The translations under genes and the position numbers were made by a program. Below the pieces are notes generated by a model. It was given only the letters and a program-made list of their open reading frames with translations. It searched no databases and was not told the origin of the DNA. Of a stretch of 63,335 nt of DNA, positions 33,547 through 44,681 are shown in pieces. Every line of letters starts with the position of its first letter. Positions within the stretch are counted from its first letter, which is position 1. The DNA is from Fragilaria crotonensis (Eukaryota > Bacillariophyta > Fragilariophyceae > Fragilariales > Fragilariaceae), in assembly GCA_022925895.1 (NCBI GenBank), contig JAKSYS010000345.1, positions 1 to 63,335 of the forward strand. Direction: 5' to 3'.

Positions 33547-35256
33547 TTAGACTGAAGCTGGGACCAAACCCTGGCCATCTGTAGCAGTACTACTAGCAGT
33601 CATACCAGTGACGTACTCTCGAATCGCTTTGAGATTGGTGCACATATCCTTGGCGATTCGTCCCTCCACCAATGAAACAGGCAAATACGCCCGTGGCGAA
33701 ACCTCCACGGCATACGTGAGTCTCATGGCCTCTTGTCCTTCTGGCGCACAACCGGGCAGGGGTTGCATGCGCCAGACTCCCTGGTAGAGTCGAAATTCTC
33801 CATCATCGCCTTCAATGCTTTGCATAGAAATGTCGCGCGAGGGTAACCTCGAAACAGCGAATGGGCGGGGAAATCGGTACCGCGTGAGCTTGATCTTGGC
33901 ATTTTCCAGGGCACGGTCCTCGCGGGTTTTGCCGGCAAACACGTCGTCGCGAAAGTGTGCCATGTCCGGTAGGCCGTGGGGCCATTCGCGAACTTCGAGA
34001 GTTGTCCGTGCGGAAAAGTTGATGCCAACTACTTTGGCACCACCGACTTGTTTCAGAAGGGCGCCCTTGAGTTGTTTCGAAATGGTTTGGCACTGTTCTT
34101 CGTCTGAGAGGGACGTGTCCACAACGATCTGATCCACTGGCGTGCCTTTAAATTCGGCCAACACTTCGTTAACGGTCAAGTTAGGTACGACATTCTGCAA
34201 GTTGGCATAGTCGGTAAGCAAGTTCCAAACAACGTCCACGCCAACTGGAATGTCGATACCGGCGTATATCCGTCTCGAATTCTCAGGCGCCTTCTCGACC
34301 CGGACCACGGCTTCGCCGGGAACCAAACATAAGTCCTCAGCGATAAAGGGTGGGGTCATTTCACTTGACTGGTACCCAACGTCATCATACGACAAAGATA
34401 ACACATCATCTGATTCAGAATAATCAAATAGATCGGCCATGACAATTGTAGCCGCCTTTTTCTCCACGGCTGCAACCGCCTCTGCGGTCCCCTTGGCCTG
34501 TGCGCGAGCTGCTGCTTCGACTGCTTGAACGGCCTGCGTCGCTTGGGCCTTGGCATCCTGCAACGACCGACGAGCCCTGACGAGTGCCTCCTCCATTTCC
34601 AACAGGGATGCCTCCATGGGAGCGAAGGCTTCTTGTACTAAATCTACGGCGTCCATTACCATCCTGGGACTGACGTCGTTTTCGTCATCGTCATCAATAT
34701 CGATAAAGTGGGGTGAAGCATTTCCACTGCGTGTTCTCGTCATGACTTCTTCAACTGCCATGTCGACGGCATCGACAGTGGCTTCTCGAATGACAGATGC
34801 AATGGCCAGGGGCATGGGAACGGCCGCGGCAATGGGCCGCAGAACCATGTTTTTCGCAAACCTGCTGAGTTTGTTTCGGAAGCGCACCCTTTGATTCTCG
34901 TCATTGCTGGAACTCCGAAAAATACTTTTGCTGTTGATATTTTTGCTATCTGACGAGATCTCGTCGGTAGCGCTGCTGTTGTCGACCGCTTGGTCCTTCT
35001 TAGGGTCGTCGAACGATGGCTCAGGATCAGAGGTAGGGGACGATGAGAACCGGGGTTGGCCTCGTACATTTGACAAATGCCCAGCATGGTACCTTCGAGC
35101 GGAGGGAAGTCCTTGCATCGACGAGGTGGAGCAGGAGCAGTGCATTGCTGCAGAGAACCCGTCGACCAGTCCAATTCCATCCAACAGCTGCAGCAGCAGC
35201 AGCAACAAGATTGCTCCATTGACACCAGCAATCGTATCTGTGAATGGGAATCTCAT
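33547..35256 (-). CDS. Plastid-targeted SRPBCC (START-like) domain protein
   Basis: 569 aa, ATG at 35256. A strongly hydrophobic leader (ILLLLLLQLLDGIGLV) is followed by DGFSAAM, consistent with plastid import. Then come a disordered, Ser/Asp-rich section, an Ala/Gln-rich helical segment (about 205-270, possibly coiled coil) and a C-terminal polyketide cyclase/COQ10-like fold (about 335-545) starting IDIPVGVDVVWNLLTDYANL and including YAVEVSPRAYLPVSLVEGRI. Such domains bind hydrophobic ligands; the ligand here is unknown. It converges on the HopJ gene with 35 bp between stops. Confidence 0.82.
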   Translation of the reverse strand: MRFPFTDTIAGVNGAILLLLLLQLLDGIGLVDGFSAAMHCSCSTSSMQGLPSARRYHAGHLSNVRGQPRFSSSPTSDPEPSFDDPKKDQAVDNSSATDEISSDSKNINSKSIFRSSSNDENQRVRFRNKLSRFAKNMVLRPIAAAVPMPLAIASVIREATVDAVDMAVEEVMTRTRSGNASPHFIDIDDDDENDVSPRMVMDAVDLVQEAFAPMEASLLEMEEALVRARRSLQDAKAQATQAVQAVEAAARAQAKGTAEAVAAVEKKAATIVMADLFDYSESDDVLSLSYDDVGYQSSEMTPPFIAEDLCLVPGEAVVRVEKAPENSRRIYAGIDIPVGVDVVWNLLTDYANLQNVVPNLTVNEVLAEFKGTPVDQIVVDTSLSDEEQCQTISKQLKGALLKQVGGAKVVGINFSARTTLEVREWPHGLPDMAHFRDDVFAGKTREDRALENAKIKLTRYRFPRPFAVSRLPSRDISMQSIEGDDGEFRLYQGVWRMQPLPGCAPEGQEAMRLTYAVEVSPRAYLPVSLVEGRIAKDMCTNLKAIREYVTGMTASSTATDGQGLVPASV

Positions 35257-35569
35257 GTTTTTGGCGGAAACTTGTGAAGACTACGATTAAATGGGTTGTG
35301 CCTGGATGAGCGATCACGCTGGTTATCACTTTCAACAGCAAGAAGTGAGTGTACCCAGCAGGATCACATCCGGATCAACGATGTTGACACCTGTTTCACG
35401 TTTCATGGCTCACGTGTAGAAAACCTTGAACGACGTCCCTCGCCACAACATCCGAGTTGACCGAGTACGAGTACCGGTAGACTCTACCAGTACTCTGGGA
35501 GTGTGCCAGTCATGAGCCGTATTCATTCATGTCCCAGTGTGCGTCTTGATCCGCCCAACGTTTTTCCAT

Positions 35570-36135
35570 GGTCAGCAGCAGACATCTTTTGTGAGCAGAT
35601 TTCTTTTGTCAGCAGGATCTGTCAGCAGATTTCTTTATGAAAAATTATCATTTTTGTCAGCAGATTCTGTAAGCAGATTTCTCTATTCTTATGCAGTTAT
35701 CATTTTTGTCAGCAGCAGATTCTGTCAGCAGCGTTCCCAATTCAGCAGTTCTTGTTTTTGTCACAAGATTCTGTCAGCACATTTATATAGTGAGCAGTCA
35801 TATTTCAACAGAGATTCTGTTGACAGATTTCTCTTGTCATCCGATTTGTATACATTGAACTGAATGGGAGTCAGCACTACTGGTACCGCTTGATGACATG
35901 TTAAGGTCAAAAACACCACTTGTTCTTAAAGCATGTTTTTCAGGAGGAGTGTCCATCATCAGAAGTTTTTCTTTTCCTAAGCAGGCAGCCAGATTGTGTA
36001 AAAAGATGTTTCATGTCAAGGGATTTTGTTTTTGTCAGCAGATTCAGTAAGAAGATTATTGTAGTCAGCAAATTCTATACTAACAAGCATGTTTTCTTCA
36101 TCAGCAGATTTACTTTTATCAGCAAAGTTCTTTTG
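35570..36135 (+). repeat. Irregular CAGCAGATT-type repeat field
   Basis: More than a dozen variants of TTTTTGTCAGCAGATTCTGT and shorter GTCAGCAGAT cores, at uneven spacing of about 20-60 bp, with mutated copies (GAGCAGATT, TCAACAGAG). Translations on both strands are repetitive and interrupted, so I do not call a gene. Confidence 0.75.
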
Positions 36136-36864
36136 ATGTGTCACCAAAAAGATGCTCACACCAACATATTGAGTTTTGCGCCAACCTGTTTCATGACTGA
36201 AGCAGTTTCTCCTCTGGCTGGCACACATGTTTGCTTCAATCACAATTGCACTAGTTCTTTTGCCGGATCTTCCAAGAAGCAGAGGTAGTCGTAGCATGTT
36301 AGTAGGTTGTTATGCGCACACATTTTAAAAGTTTTTCATGCAAAAAGTTTTTATGTTTCACTTAGAACCAATAACGCCAGCCAAAACAAGGCAATGACAT
36401 CATTCAATATCTCAATGAATTTCTGCTATGCCACGACCAGTACAAGATTGAGGATTCAATGATTGTAGTAGCATACTAGTATAGAATTGTGAGGAGAATA
36501 TGCATACGCAACTGAACAGAAATGATGGACTGGGAAGTGGGAAGCTTCGTGGAAAAGATGAATTGAGTTGGAACACGCTTTAATAATTGATTTTGGTTCT
36601 TAGCAGTTGCTTTTAGGTGGTACCGGTATCCACCTTAACCTTTAGGTATGCAGTGGAATACTGTGCATACAGAAGGACAAGATTCCACCGTCAAGCACGG
36701 ACAGGAAAAAGATTCCTCGTTGTCACAACACGCACGGCGCCGTCAATTCTCATCGCGGAGAAAACATTCGTGTCACCGCAATGCATGTTTATTTTATGTG
36801 TGTTGAAAGTGTTACGACAGCCTTCACTACTAGAGCCTGAACCCTGATGAAAATTGTACTTTAT

Positions 36865-36960
36865 TGTACTTTTGTACTTTCAAAAGTACAAAACCCGGAA
36901 ATTAGACCCGGAAATGATGTACTTTTGTTTCCGGGTTTTGTACTTTCAAAAGTACAAAAA
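36865..36960. repeat. Paired GTAC palindromes with flanking inverted repeat
   Basis: The near-perfect hairpin TTTTGTACTTTCAAAAGTAC plus AAAA occurs twice about 60 bp apart, and between them CCCGGAAAT and TTTCCGGG form further inverted arms, so the whole block can fold into a cruciform. Possibly a miniature transposable element. Confidence 0.65.
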
Positions 36961-37654
36961 GACAATAACATTTTCAATAACATTTTCGATGTTAGGCGAA
37001 CCCGGATTGTACTTTATGTACTTTTTGCAAGATTTGGCGTGTGTTGTCGTTTGTCGTAAAACTTTTGTCGGGACTTACTTGCTTCTATGTATGACACTAT
37101 GCAGTACATCAGCACCCGTTGATACAGTCATAGCAGTACAACAACGAAACATTGCATCATGTCGTTGGAAAAGAAATGGCGTGCCCATGCAGAAGTTTAC
37201 ATCTGAAAAGCTGCGAGTGCCACTACAATGAGACAATGCTGTTCATATACAACACAACTCTATAGTGGCGACAACCACCGATGCAATTTCCGTTTCTACT
37301 ACAAATTTGACGACGAACAACGACGCCTATTTGCTACTAGTATGATCATGTGAGTGCACGATCCGTAATATTTGACGGATCGTGACAATTAGCTAGTATG
37401 GTGCGGTTCTTCGCCTTGTTTCACGGGACCGTTGCACAGTGAAGATCCAAGAGGAGCGAGGGTATGATTGGTTTGCACAATCTCCTGGTGATGTGATGAG
37501 CAGTGAGCAGGAAGTCATGAGTGGTGTGGGTGATCTTGTTTGCGCCTCACAGTTTTGACGGGCGCATATTCAGCTGAATGACACATGAACCCCAAAACGT
37601 GTACCGAAACGAAATTGCATAACGTAGAACTTTCTTTTGCCCTTCCGGGTGAGA

Positions 37655-37720
37655 CCCATTGTACTTTTTGTACTTTGTCCTACAAAAGTACAAAGTACAA
37701 AAAGTAAAAAGTACAAATTT
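37655..37720. repeat. GTAC-type hairpin
   Basis: Arms TTTTTGTACTTTGT and ACAAAGTACAAAAA with a loop of about 11 bases. Related in sequence to the palindromes at 36865-36960. Confidence 0.65.
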
Positions 37721-37774
37721 CATCCGGATAATGTGCACCCTAAAGCTTACCTGGTACTCCAGTACATCTTAAAT

Positions 37775-38056
37775 GCTACAGCCTACAGCCTAAAGCCTAA
37801 AGCCTACAGCCTAGTACAGCCTACAGCCTACAGCCTACAGCCTAGTACAGCCTAGTACAGCCTACAGCCTAGTACAGGCTACAGACTGTACAGCCTACAG
37901 CCTACAGCCTACAGCCTACAGCCTACAGCCTACAGCCTACAGCCTACAGCCTACAGCCTACAGCCTACAGACTACAGCCTACAGCCTACAGCCTACAGCC
38001 TACAGCCTACAGCCTACAGCCTACAGCCTACAGCCTACAGCCTACAGCCTACAGCC
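37775..38056 (+). repeat. (CCTACAG)n heptamer array, left part
   Basis: About 280 bp made almost wholly of the 7-bp unit CCTACAG, with CCTAAAG and CCTAGTACAG variants near its left edge and a near-perfect stretch at 37890-38050. It abuts the left end of the DDE transposon, and the same-orientation array resumes beyond its right end. Confidence 0.93.
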
Positions 38057-38058
38057 TA

Positions 38059-41000
38059 TGGCTGGTTTCACGTCAAAGAAACCTGGCGCAGGCTGCAGTA
38101 CAGATTGTACACTAGAGAAAATTATTTGCGCCTGTGACGTCACGTTTAGAACAAGATATTGTCGTGCTGGAAGCAAGCGTTCCACAATGATATTGCACGC
38201 CGTTGTTTGCAACACCTCCACTCTTTACAATCAACCCAGCCCTGCCAGGAGCCTTCTCAATATACTTGATAAGCCAACTGACTAAGTGAGGTTGATTGCA
38301 CTCATGTCTGACAAAGGCATCCACACCATTTTGTTCAGGGCTGTCATGTTGCTTCGTGCCGATGACATGTATGGGCCTCGAATGTCAAATTGTTGGCTTC
38401 CTGCTGCAACTTGGGTAGAAGCAATACGGAAGTCTGGTCACATTGATGCCTCTCTCATAATTGACGTACGAAAATTTAATACCGCGATGTCCAAGTCAAG
38501 TTTATTTGGAGAACTCATGACAAGGTTTGACGGGTCAAACGCGACTGGCGTGTTCCGTATCAATTATCAACACCAATACTTCTACTATTTCACCGAGGAA
38601 ACAAGACAGGTGGCTTACCCGCGCCCTTTAGATGGTACATGGAAGGAAAGGGTCCTCCAATATGCTGCAAATGTTCTTGTAATTCCATCAACAAGAGGGA
38701 GACTGAATACTGTCGAAAATCCACCAGTACTGCCGACAACGAGAGTTGGGCATCCTGGCACCGATGAAAATGATAATACTTCCCCCCTTAAGCGCCAGAG
38801 GGTTGAGTGTCCTGCTGATTCATCTTGTTTGTATTGGCCAGAAAGTCCGGAAGCGTATCAGCTCTTCAGACCGAGGGAGTACAGTGGTGAAGGTGCCAAT
38901 ATCAGCGACAGTAGTGAAACGATGACTAATGAAAGTCCCCAGGAGGCCTTGGAGCGACGTATCATTCAGCTTCAGGCCGTACATGAGAGTGAAGATAGCT
39001 GGCGTGGTATTGTGAAAGGCGGAGACCCCGACAATATCTGTACAAAGGCAGAAGTCTTTGAGATTCGACAAAGGGCGATGTTTCTCTGTTTAGCTTACCA
39101 ACTCGCGCTTGCCAACATGAATGAATGGACGTGGCATCACTGCTGCAAAGTAGCTTGTCAAAGATTGAATAGTCTCGGGATGCATCAGGCTACTTTCTTC
39201 AAGACAATCGCCCAATGGAACATCATATTCAGGAAGCTCGAATGTTTTCCCCACCCAAACCCATACGTCCAATGTGGGAAGCGACCCTTGCCAAGGCTGC
39301 TGGAGATATTCCCCGATGCAAAAGACCAGATTGTTGCTTTCGGAGTCAGAAACTTAGCAACCCTAACAATAGAAGGTTTACACGACTTCATTGTTTCTAC
39401 CGTGATACCGAGACTTGCATCAGAATGGCAGAAGGACGAGGAGGTCGCAGAGGAAGCGGATACTAGTACCACTAGTAGAACTACCACGGGCGACACATTG
39501 CAACCTGCCGAGAACAACCACAACAACCAAGAAATCCTTAATGGATTGTTTCTTCATGCTCATAAACTTGAAAAGATGAGCTTCTCAACGGCATGGCGCT
39601 GGATGCGTCTACTTGGCTTTCGGTACGATACGCGACGAAAGAGCTTTTACGTCGATGGTCACGAACGGGACGACGTTGTGGCAAATCGTACGCACTTCTG
39701 CAAGAACTATCTGACTGAGTTAGAACCCTATTGTAATCGTTGGATACAGGTTTCTATTAGTGAGGCTATGACTGTTACAGATTTGGATATCAGATTCGGT
39801 CACAGCTACTTTGACATCGTCCGCAATGAACAACGCATCGAATTCCACATCGACTACTGGAATCGTATCCGAGGAGGCGCCGATGCTGCTTTGCAAAGAA
39901 GACTGGAAGATATCAAAGCAACAACCAGCATACAAGTGCATTCAAAAGCAAGGAGCCGGCCAACCATGATTGTTGGACAAGATGAAAGTGTTTTCGCGCA
40001 ATATTTGTTGGGAGCAAAGACTTGGATCGGTCCCAAAGGTCAGAGACCGCTACTCCCGAAGTCCGAAGGAGATGGCTATATGTTGTCAGCATTTGTATCT
40101 AGAGAATTTGGATTTGGCAGACTGTTGACAAGCAATGAGTTAGCGAAGATTAATTCTGCAAGGCGATCAAGCACAGCAACTTACACCGATAAGCACGCAG
40201 CGATGGAGATTTTGGGAACTATCAACAAACCGGTCTTGACGGAATCTCCATTCGTAAAATACTTGTTTATTGGAATAAACAACGAAGGCTACTGGAACTC
40301 GTATCACATGAGTCTTCAGTTTGAAGACGTCGTTGATTGTTTGCAAATACTGTACCCGAATTTTGACTTGGTGTTCATGTTTGATCACAGTCAGGGCATG
40401 CTCGCCAACGCGAGCATGCACTTAGTGCTCAACAAATGTCGAAGTCCTATGGAGGAGCGCAGCCAGAATGAGAGATACGACAATCATGAAAGACGAGGGG
40501 TTTCTTGGTCCACACTTACCTTCACTACGTGTTGCGGACACTCAGTCCTTGGTTTTTCAAGTTGATGATGTCGGTCCATGGTATTTATCAGACCATCAGC
40601 AGAGAATTCAACGCCATGACCGACCGACAGGCAAAACCAAAGTTGTTGAAAAGTCCAAGAAGGTGCTTCTTGAGGCTCTGAAAGATAAGGGAGTGACGCT
40701 TCAACAGCAACGAGGGTATACGAAAAAAGAGCTTCAAGATTTTGCGAGGAACAATGGCATCGAAGTAGTTGACATTAAGGAACAGATTGCTCCCGGATGG
40801 GAGGGAAAGCCTAAAGGCCTCCTGCAAGTTCTGGGGGAGCGAGGACTTATTGACAGAGCGTCATTAGAACAATACACCCTCGAAGGAAGAAAAGATGCAA
40901 TCACCGGCATGGTGGACTTACGTTATTCGCTTCGACACCTTCTTGCCGAATGTCATGATTTCAAAGAAGAGGAAACCGCTCTTCAGTATCTAGGCTCGCA

Positions 41001-41609
41001 GCTTGGAGTTGTGGTTAATCTAACGCCAAAATTTCATGCCGAGTTGGCTGGCGAGGGCGTTGAGTACAGCTGGGCACATGCCAAAGCATTCTATCGACGC
41101 ATGCCATTGTCAAGGAAACGAGGTCGCGACAACTTTAAGCAGCTTGTCAAAGATTGCACGTGCCCTATAAATGTGCTTACAAAAGAGAGGATTGAGAAGT
41201 TTGCTTCACGGGCGCGGGCATATATATGCACTTACCATTATCTTGAACAACAGCAGCAGCAATCAGTTGCTGCGGCCACCGCCAGCAGTTTGACTCATGT
41301 GACTCCGATTCCAAATCACATCAAACAGGAACTCCTATACTCCGACATTGAAAGGGTGAAGAAAGACTTAAAGACTCACAGGTGTGTTCTTGACTTCGAC
41401 AGCGGCTTTGTTCATTCCGAATTGAAAACAACAAGTGCAAGGGTCGAAGGTGACGTACGACGATAATGAGAGTCACAACTGAATGGATTCATAAATGGAA
41501 AAGATATTGATTGCAGAATTATTCGGCGGAATTTTACTCTGGGATTTTGTATCCGTAGTATGAAACATACCAAGCTGTACGCGAGGATGGTTGAGAGTGA
41601 AACCAGCCA
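38059..41609 (+). mobile_element. 3.55-kb DDE DNA transposon with TA target duplication
   Basis: A 13-bp perfect terminal inverted repeat, TGGCTGGTTTCAC at 38059-38071 and its complement at 41597-41609, is flanked by TA at 38057-38058 and 41610-41611. The outside on both sides is the same-strand CCTACAG-type repeat, so the element has inserted into, and split, one array. It carries one transposase gene. TA duplication suggests the IS630/Tc1/mariner superfamily or another TA-targeting group. Confidence 0.88.
38304..41466 (+). pseudogene. DDE transposase, interrupted by frameshifts
   Basis: The first reading frame runs from ATG 38304 to about 40437, the last from about 40468 to 41466. Between them a short segment reads sensibly only in the third frame (SYGGAQPE), so two small indels are likely. 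Landmarks: a DNA-binding helical region (STAWRWMRLLGFRYD, then YVDGHERDDVVANR), first Asp in GQDES near 39980, LLPKSEGDGYMLSAF, second Asp in FMFDHSQG near 40385, and YPKFH-like LTPKFHAEL followed by the acidic GEGVEYSW near 41060. The same arrangement occurs in fungal and oomycete DDE-superfamily endonucleases. Inactive as written unless the indels are sequence errors. Confidence 0.82.
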
Positions 41610-41611
41610 TA

Positions 41612-41710
41612 CAGCCTAAAGGCCTACAGGCCTACAGGCCTACAGGCTACAGGCCTAAAAGCCTAAAGCCTAAAGCCTAAAGCCTAAAGCTTAAAGCTTA
41701 AAGCTTATAC
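41612..41710 (+). repeat. (CCTACAGG/CCTAAAG)n array, right part
   Basis: Starts directly after the TA duplication of the DDE element: CCTACAGG-type 8-bp units, then AGCCTAA and AGCTTAA 7-bp units. Same strand as the array at 37775-38056, as expected if the transposon interrupted one array. Confidence 0.88.
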
Positions 41711-41966
41711 CTATAATGCCTAATGCTTTGTATATGCATTTGCCACGTTCCATCATACCAACGGAACGATATAGGTAGTGCCACTACATGTAACAGGTAT
41801 TAGAACATGGCAAAATCGAAGACTTGGAGTGTTTCGTTAGGCGAACGCGATCCACAGTTTTGAGAAAGGATTAAATCGTACCAGTAGCATATCTTAATTG
41901 TATTCATAGTAGCCAGGCCTCTTGGAAAAAAAAAATTGTTGTCAATAAGAACATACATCCTAATAT

Positions 41967-42097
41967 TGAGTTAAGTACAGCAAACAACGATAGACGAACT
42001 ATAACGGACGAGTTAGAGTTGTGAGCCCATGTGTACTCCACGGCCTTACTGTACTACTGGCTATTGTGTACTGTACTAGACCGTCTACCTTTTGTCA
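41967..42097 (-). repeat. 3' LTR of the copia element
   Basis: 131 bp, by eye identical to 48433-48563. In element orientation it begins TGACAAAAGG and ends TTAACTCA. Confidence 0.93.
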
Positions 42098-42238
42098 GTC
42101 CCCTCGACCTAAGATGGGCACGTTGGACATGTTAGGTCGCCGGAGTAGACGATGATCTGAACGCCGAGATTTAGCAAACACCGCATGGGCATGCAAGGGA
42201 ACCCTTAATAACCTTCGGACCTCATCGGAGGGGGAACA

Positions 42239-44681
42239 TCAAGCGTGATCAGTAATATCGTATAAGATGAGACCAACCAAATGATCTCTCTTCTGTCCAC
42301 CCGGGATAATCTTAGTACATAGATCAGCGGGATTATCGTGTGTCGAGATGTGAGCGGTGATACATTCGCCCATCGCGACAGCCTCACGCACGGCGTGATA
42401 ACACACAGAGTTTGACTTTTTCTTCAATGTAGACTCTGGACGTTGTGTATTATGTATGACTGACATATTGTCACCGTAAATCATAGATGGACCGTCAATC
42501 GGTACACCCATCATTCGTAATTTGTACCGGAGTCCCCTCAAAGCTTCCATGCCGTGTTTCATCGCGACGAATTCGGCACCAAACACACTGGTTTCAATCG
42601 TTGCCTGCTTCTTCGAGTGCCAAATTATCGGCGACATGTTGAGGTATATTAGGAACCCAGTCCTCGAACGTCGAGTACGTTGATCATTCGCATGATCCGA
42701 ATCGACAAATAGTCGAATATCCACATCTTTGCCTCGTGGCGGTGGTGCATTAGGTGGGATTGCTTCCGTCACATTCCCATAAAACGATTTCCAGTCACAT
42801 TCCTTGAAGGCTGAACGATCGATGTCCGGATACGTCGGATCGAAGACAATCCTAGCATTATGCTTCTTTTCAAGGTGGTTGAACAAATGAAACACAGCTT
42901 CAAGGTGCCCGTCACGTGGCATGATCAGGTGCGACGCAAGTTCCGACACTTCCGTTATAATATCGACTCGGCCCAACTCGACGCACCAACGTAACACTCC
43001 GATCTGCGACTGATAAAACGAAGCCTGTTCAGACGATAGCTCTGGTGTCACGTCCAACTCGGGTGCATAATTCAGCGGGAACGGGCCGGATGATCGCTTT
43101 GCCCATTTACGTGTCGGAAAGTGTCTCGCGTGAAATGCCTTGACGTTAGCAACCGCGGCCTGGATGTACTTGCTAGAGCTCATGCCCCACGCAACCACTC
43201 CATTCTGTAACGTCACCGGTCGCAACTTTGCCCCAAGATAATACTCTGGATCTCGCATCGACCCAGCCTTCGTTTTAAAGAAGTAGTCAATCTCCCTTAA
43301 GGCCTTGAGTCCGTCGTGATGGACAACCAGTATGTCATCCACATAGAGTAAACAGTAGGCATAGTAGCGGTAGTTATCCTCTTCCGAACCTCTGGTTTTA
43401 TCCACAAATCATGGTCCGCCTTGCACGGTTCCCATCCGAGGTGCCTCATACAATCCGCGAGATGGTTCCTGAATGACGCGCCCGCGGATTTTAGTCCGTA
43501 GAGCGCGCGGACGATGATTGCACGCTTACCAGCGTCCTGTCCAAATTCTGGCCCCAATTTGCACCAAATCCTTTCCCCAACTGGTGCGGTGAGATATGCA
43601 TTTTCAATATCTGCGGTTTTGACTTCTAAGTCATTCAGCGCAGCAAGGGTCAGTGCAATCCGTACCGATTCACGAGATACGACGCTGGCATATGTCACTG
43701 TTGCCGACGGCGGTACCGTCATGTGCCCGCCTGCAACAAGTCGTGCCTTGCGCTGGAAATCTTCCATCTTCACATCAAATACTAGGTGGCAACGCATCTC
43801 TTGAAACGTCGGCGGCGGGTCCTTCCCTTCCTCCAGGATTTCAAACGCCACCCGGACCTTTGACATTTCTTACGAACCGCATCTTGCCAGAGTGTGTTTC
43901 CATTCTCTCTGTCGATACGGATGCAATCTTCATACGTCTTGGGAACTTCGATCCCAAACTTGTGTGTTCGTTTGTGGTAGCGCTTGTTCACCGCGGCAAT
44001 GATACGGTTCCGACGCCTAAGGGTATAGGGAACCCACCATGCAAACGCAGCCTCAGAGTCAATTCCATGGGCCACCGCATATTCGGCAACTTCGATTGGA
44101 TTCGATTCCTTCACGTCGGCTAAACGCTCCCACGAGGTCGTACCATCCTTCCACTCTATACATAAGCGCCAGCCCTTCGTCGTCTGTCGCATTCGACGAT
44201 TCGAACCCCGAGTGATCCACATATCGGACTTCGCAATCGCAGAAGCATCTTTCCGATGGTCGACGATGCCCGATAGCAGTAGATATTGATTGCCCTCGGA
44301 GTCACATTGCGAGTACATGTTCTGCGCGATGATGTTGGCAGCAACCTCAGTCTTTTCTCCGTGCGGAAATTCTACCTCGTACGTACGTGTATCGAGGATC
44401 GGGTTGGCATTCGCCTTCCCACGGAGCGTTCCATCCGAGGACCGCTTGCGACCGCGAACGGTGGCCGTCATCATTTTGTCTCCTATCGGCAGGGATACTT
44501 GAGCTCCGACATATTGATCATACGTATCGTCGTCGGCCTCATCAATATCCGGAACAAAACGAAGTCCATCGTCATCCTCGCCGTCGCTGTATGGTTCATA
44601 TATCGGCGTTCCGAGATCCTCGAGCTCCGGGTCATTTACGAAGTCCTCATATTTGAACGCGTCACCAAGAGCCTTGTTCAC
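42239..44681 (-). pseudogene. copia integrase C-terminus, reverse transcriptase and RNase H
   Basis: Three overlapping frames. 44681-43860 holds the acidic linker and chromodomain-like region after the integrase (GWRLCIEWKDGTTSWERL). 43866-43400 holds the RT start with ARLVAGGHM, VKTADIENAYLTAP (motif A) and LYGLKSAGASFRNHL (motif B). 43405-42239 holds YVDDILVVH (motif C), YYLGAKLRP and the RNase H with AEFVAMKHGMEALRGLRY, IYGDNMSV and HISTHDNPADLCTK. Families are certain; the polyprotein is broken between each block. Confidence 0.87.

Larger units (their letters stand above)
35257..38056. other. 2.8-kb gene-poor, repeat-rich region
   Basis: Contains the CAGCAGATT repeat field (35570-36130), two sets of GTAC hairpins (36850-36960 and 37655-37720) and the (CCTACAG)n array (37775-38056), listed separately. 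The intervening sequence has no supported gene; open frames are short or repeat-derived. Confidence 0.55.

Noticed and set aside
37775..41710. Heptamer arrays read as telomere-like or CRISPR repeats
   Set aside because: CCTACAG/CCTAAAG is not the common CCCTAA telomere unit, the arrays are internal, and there are no unique spacers between units.
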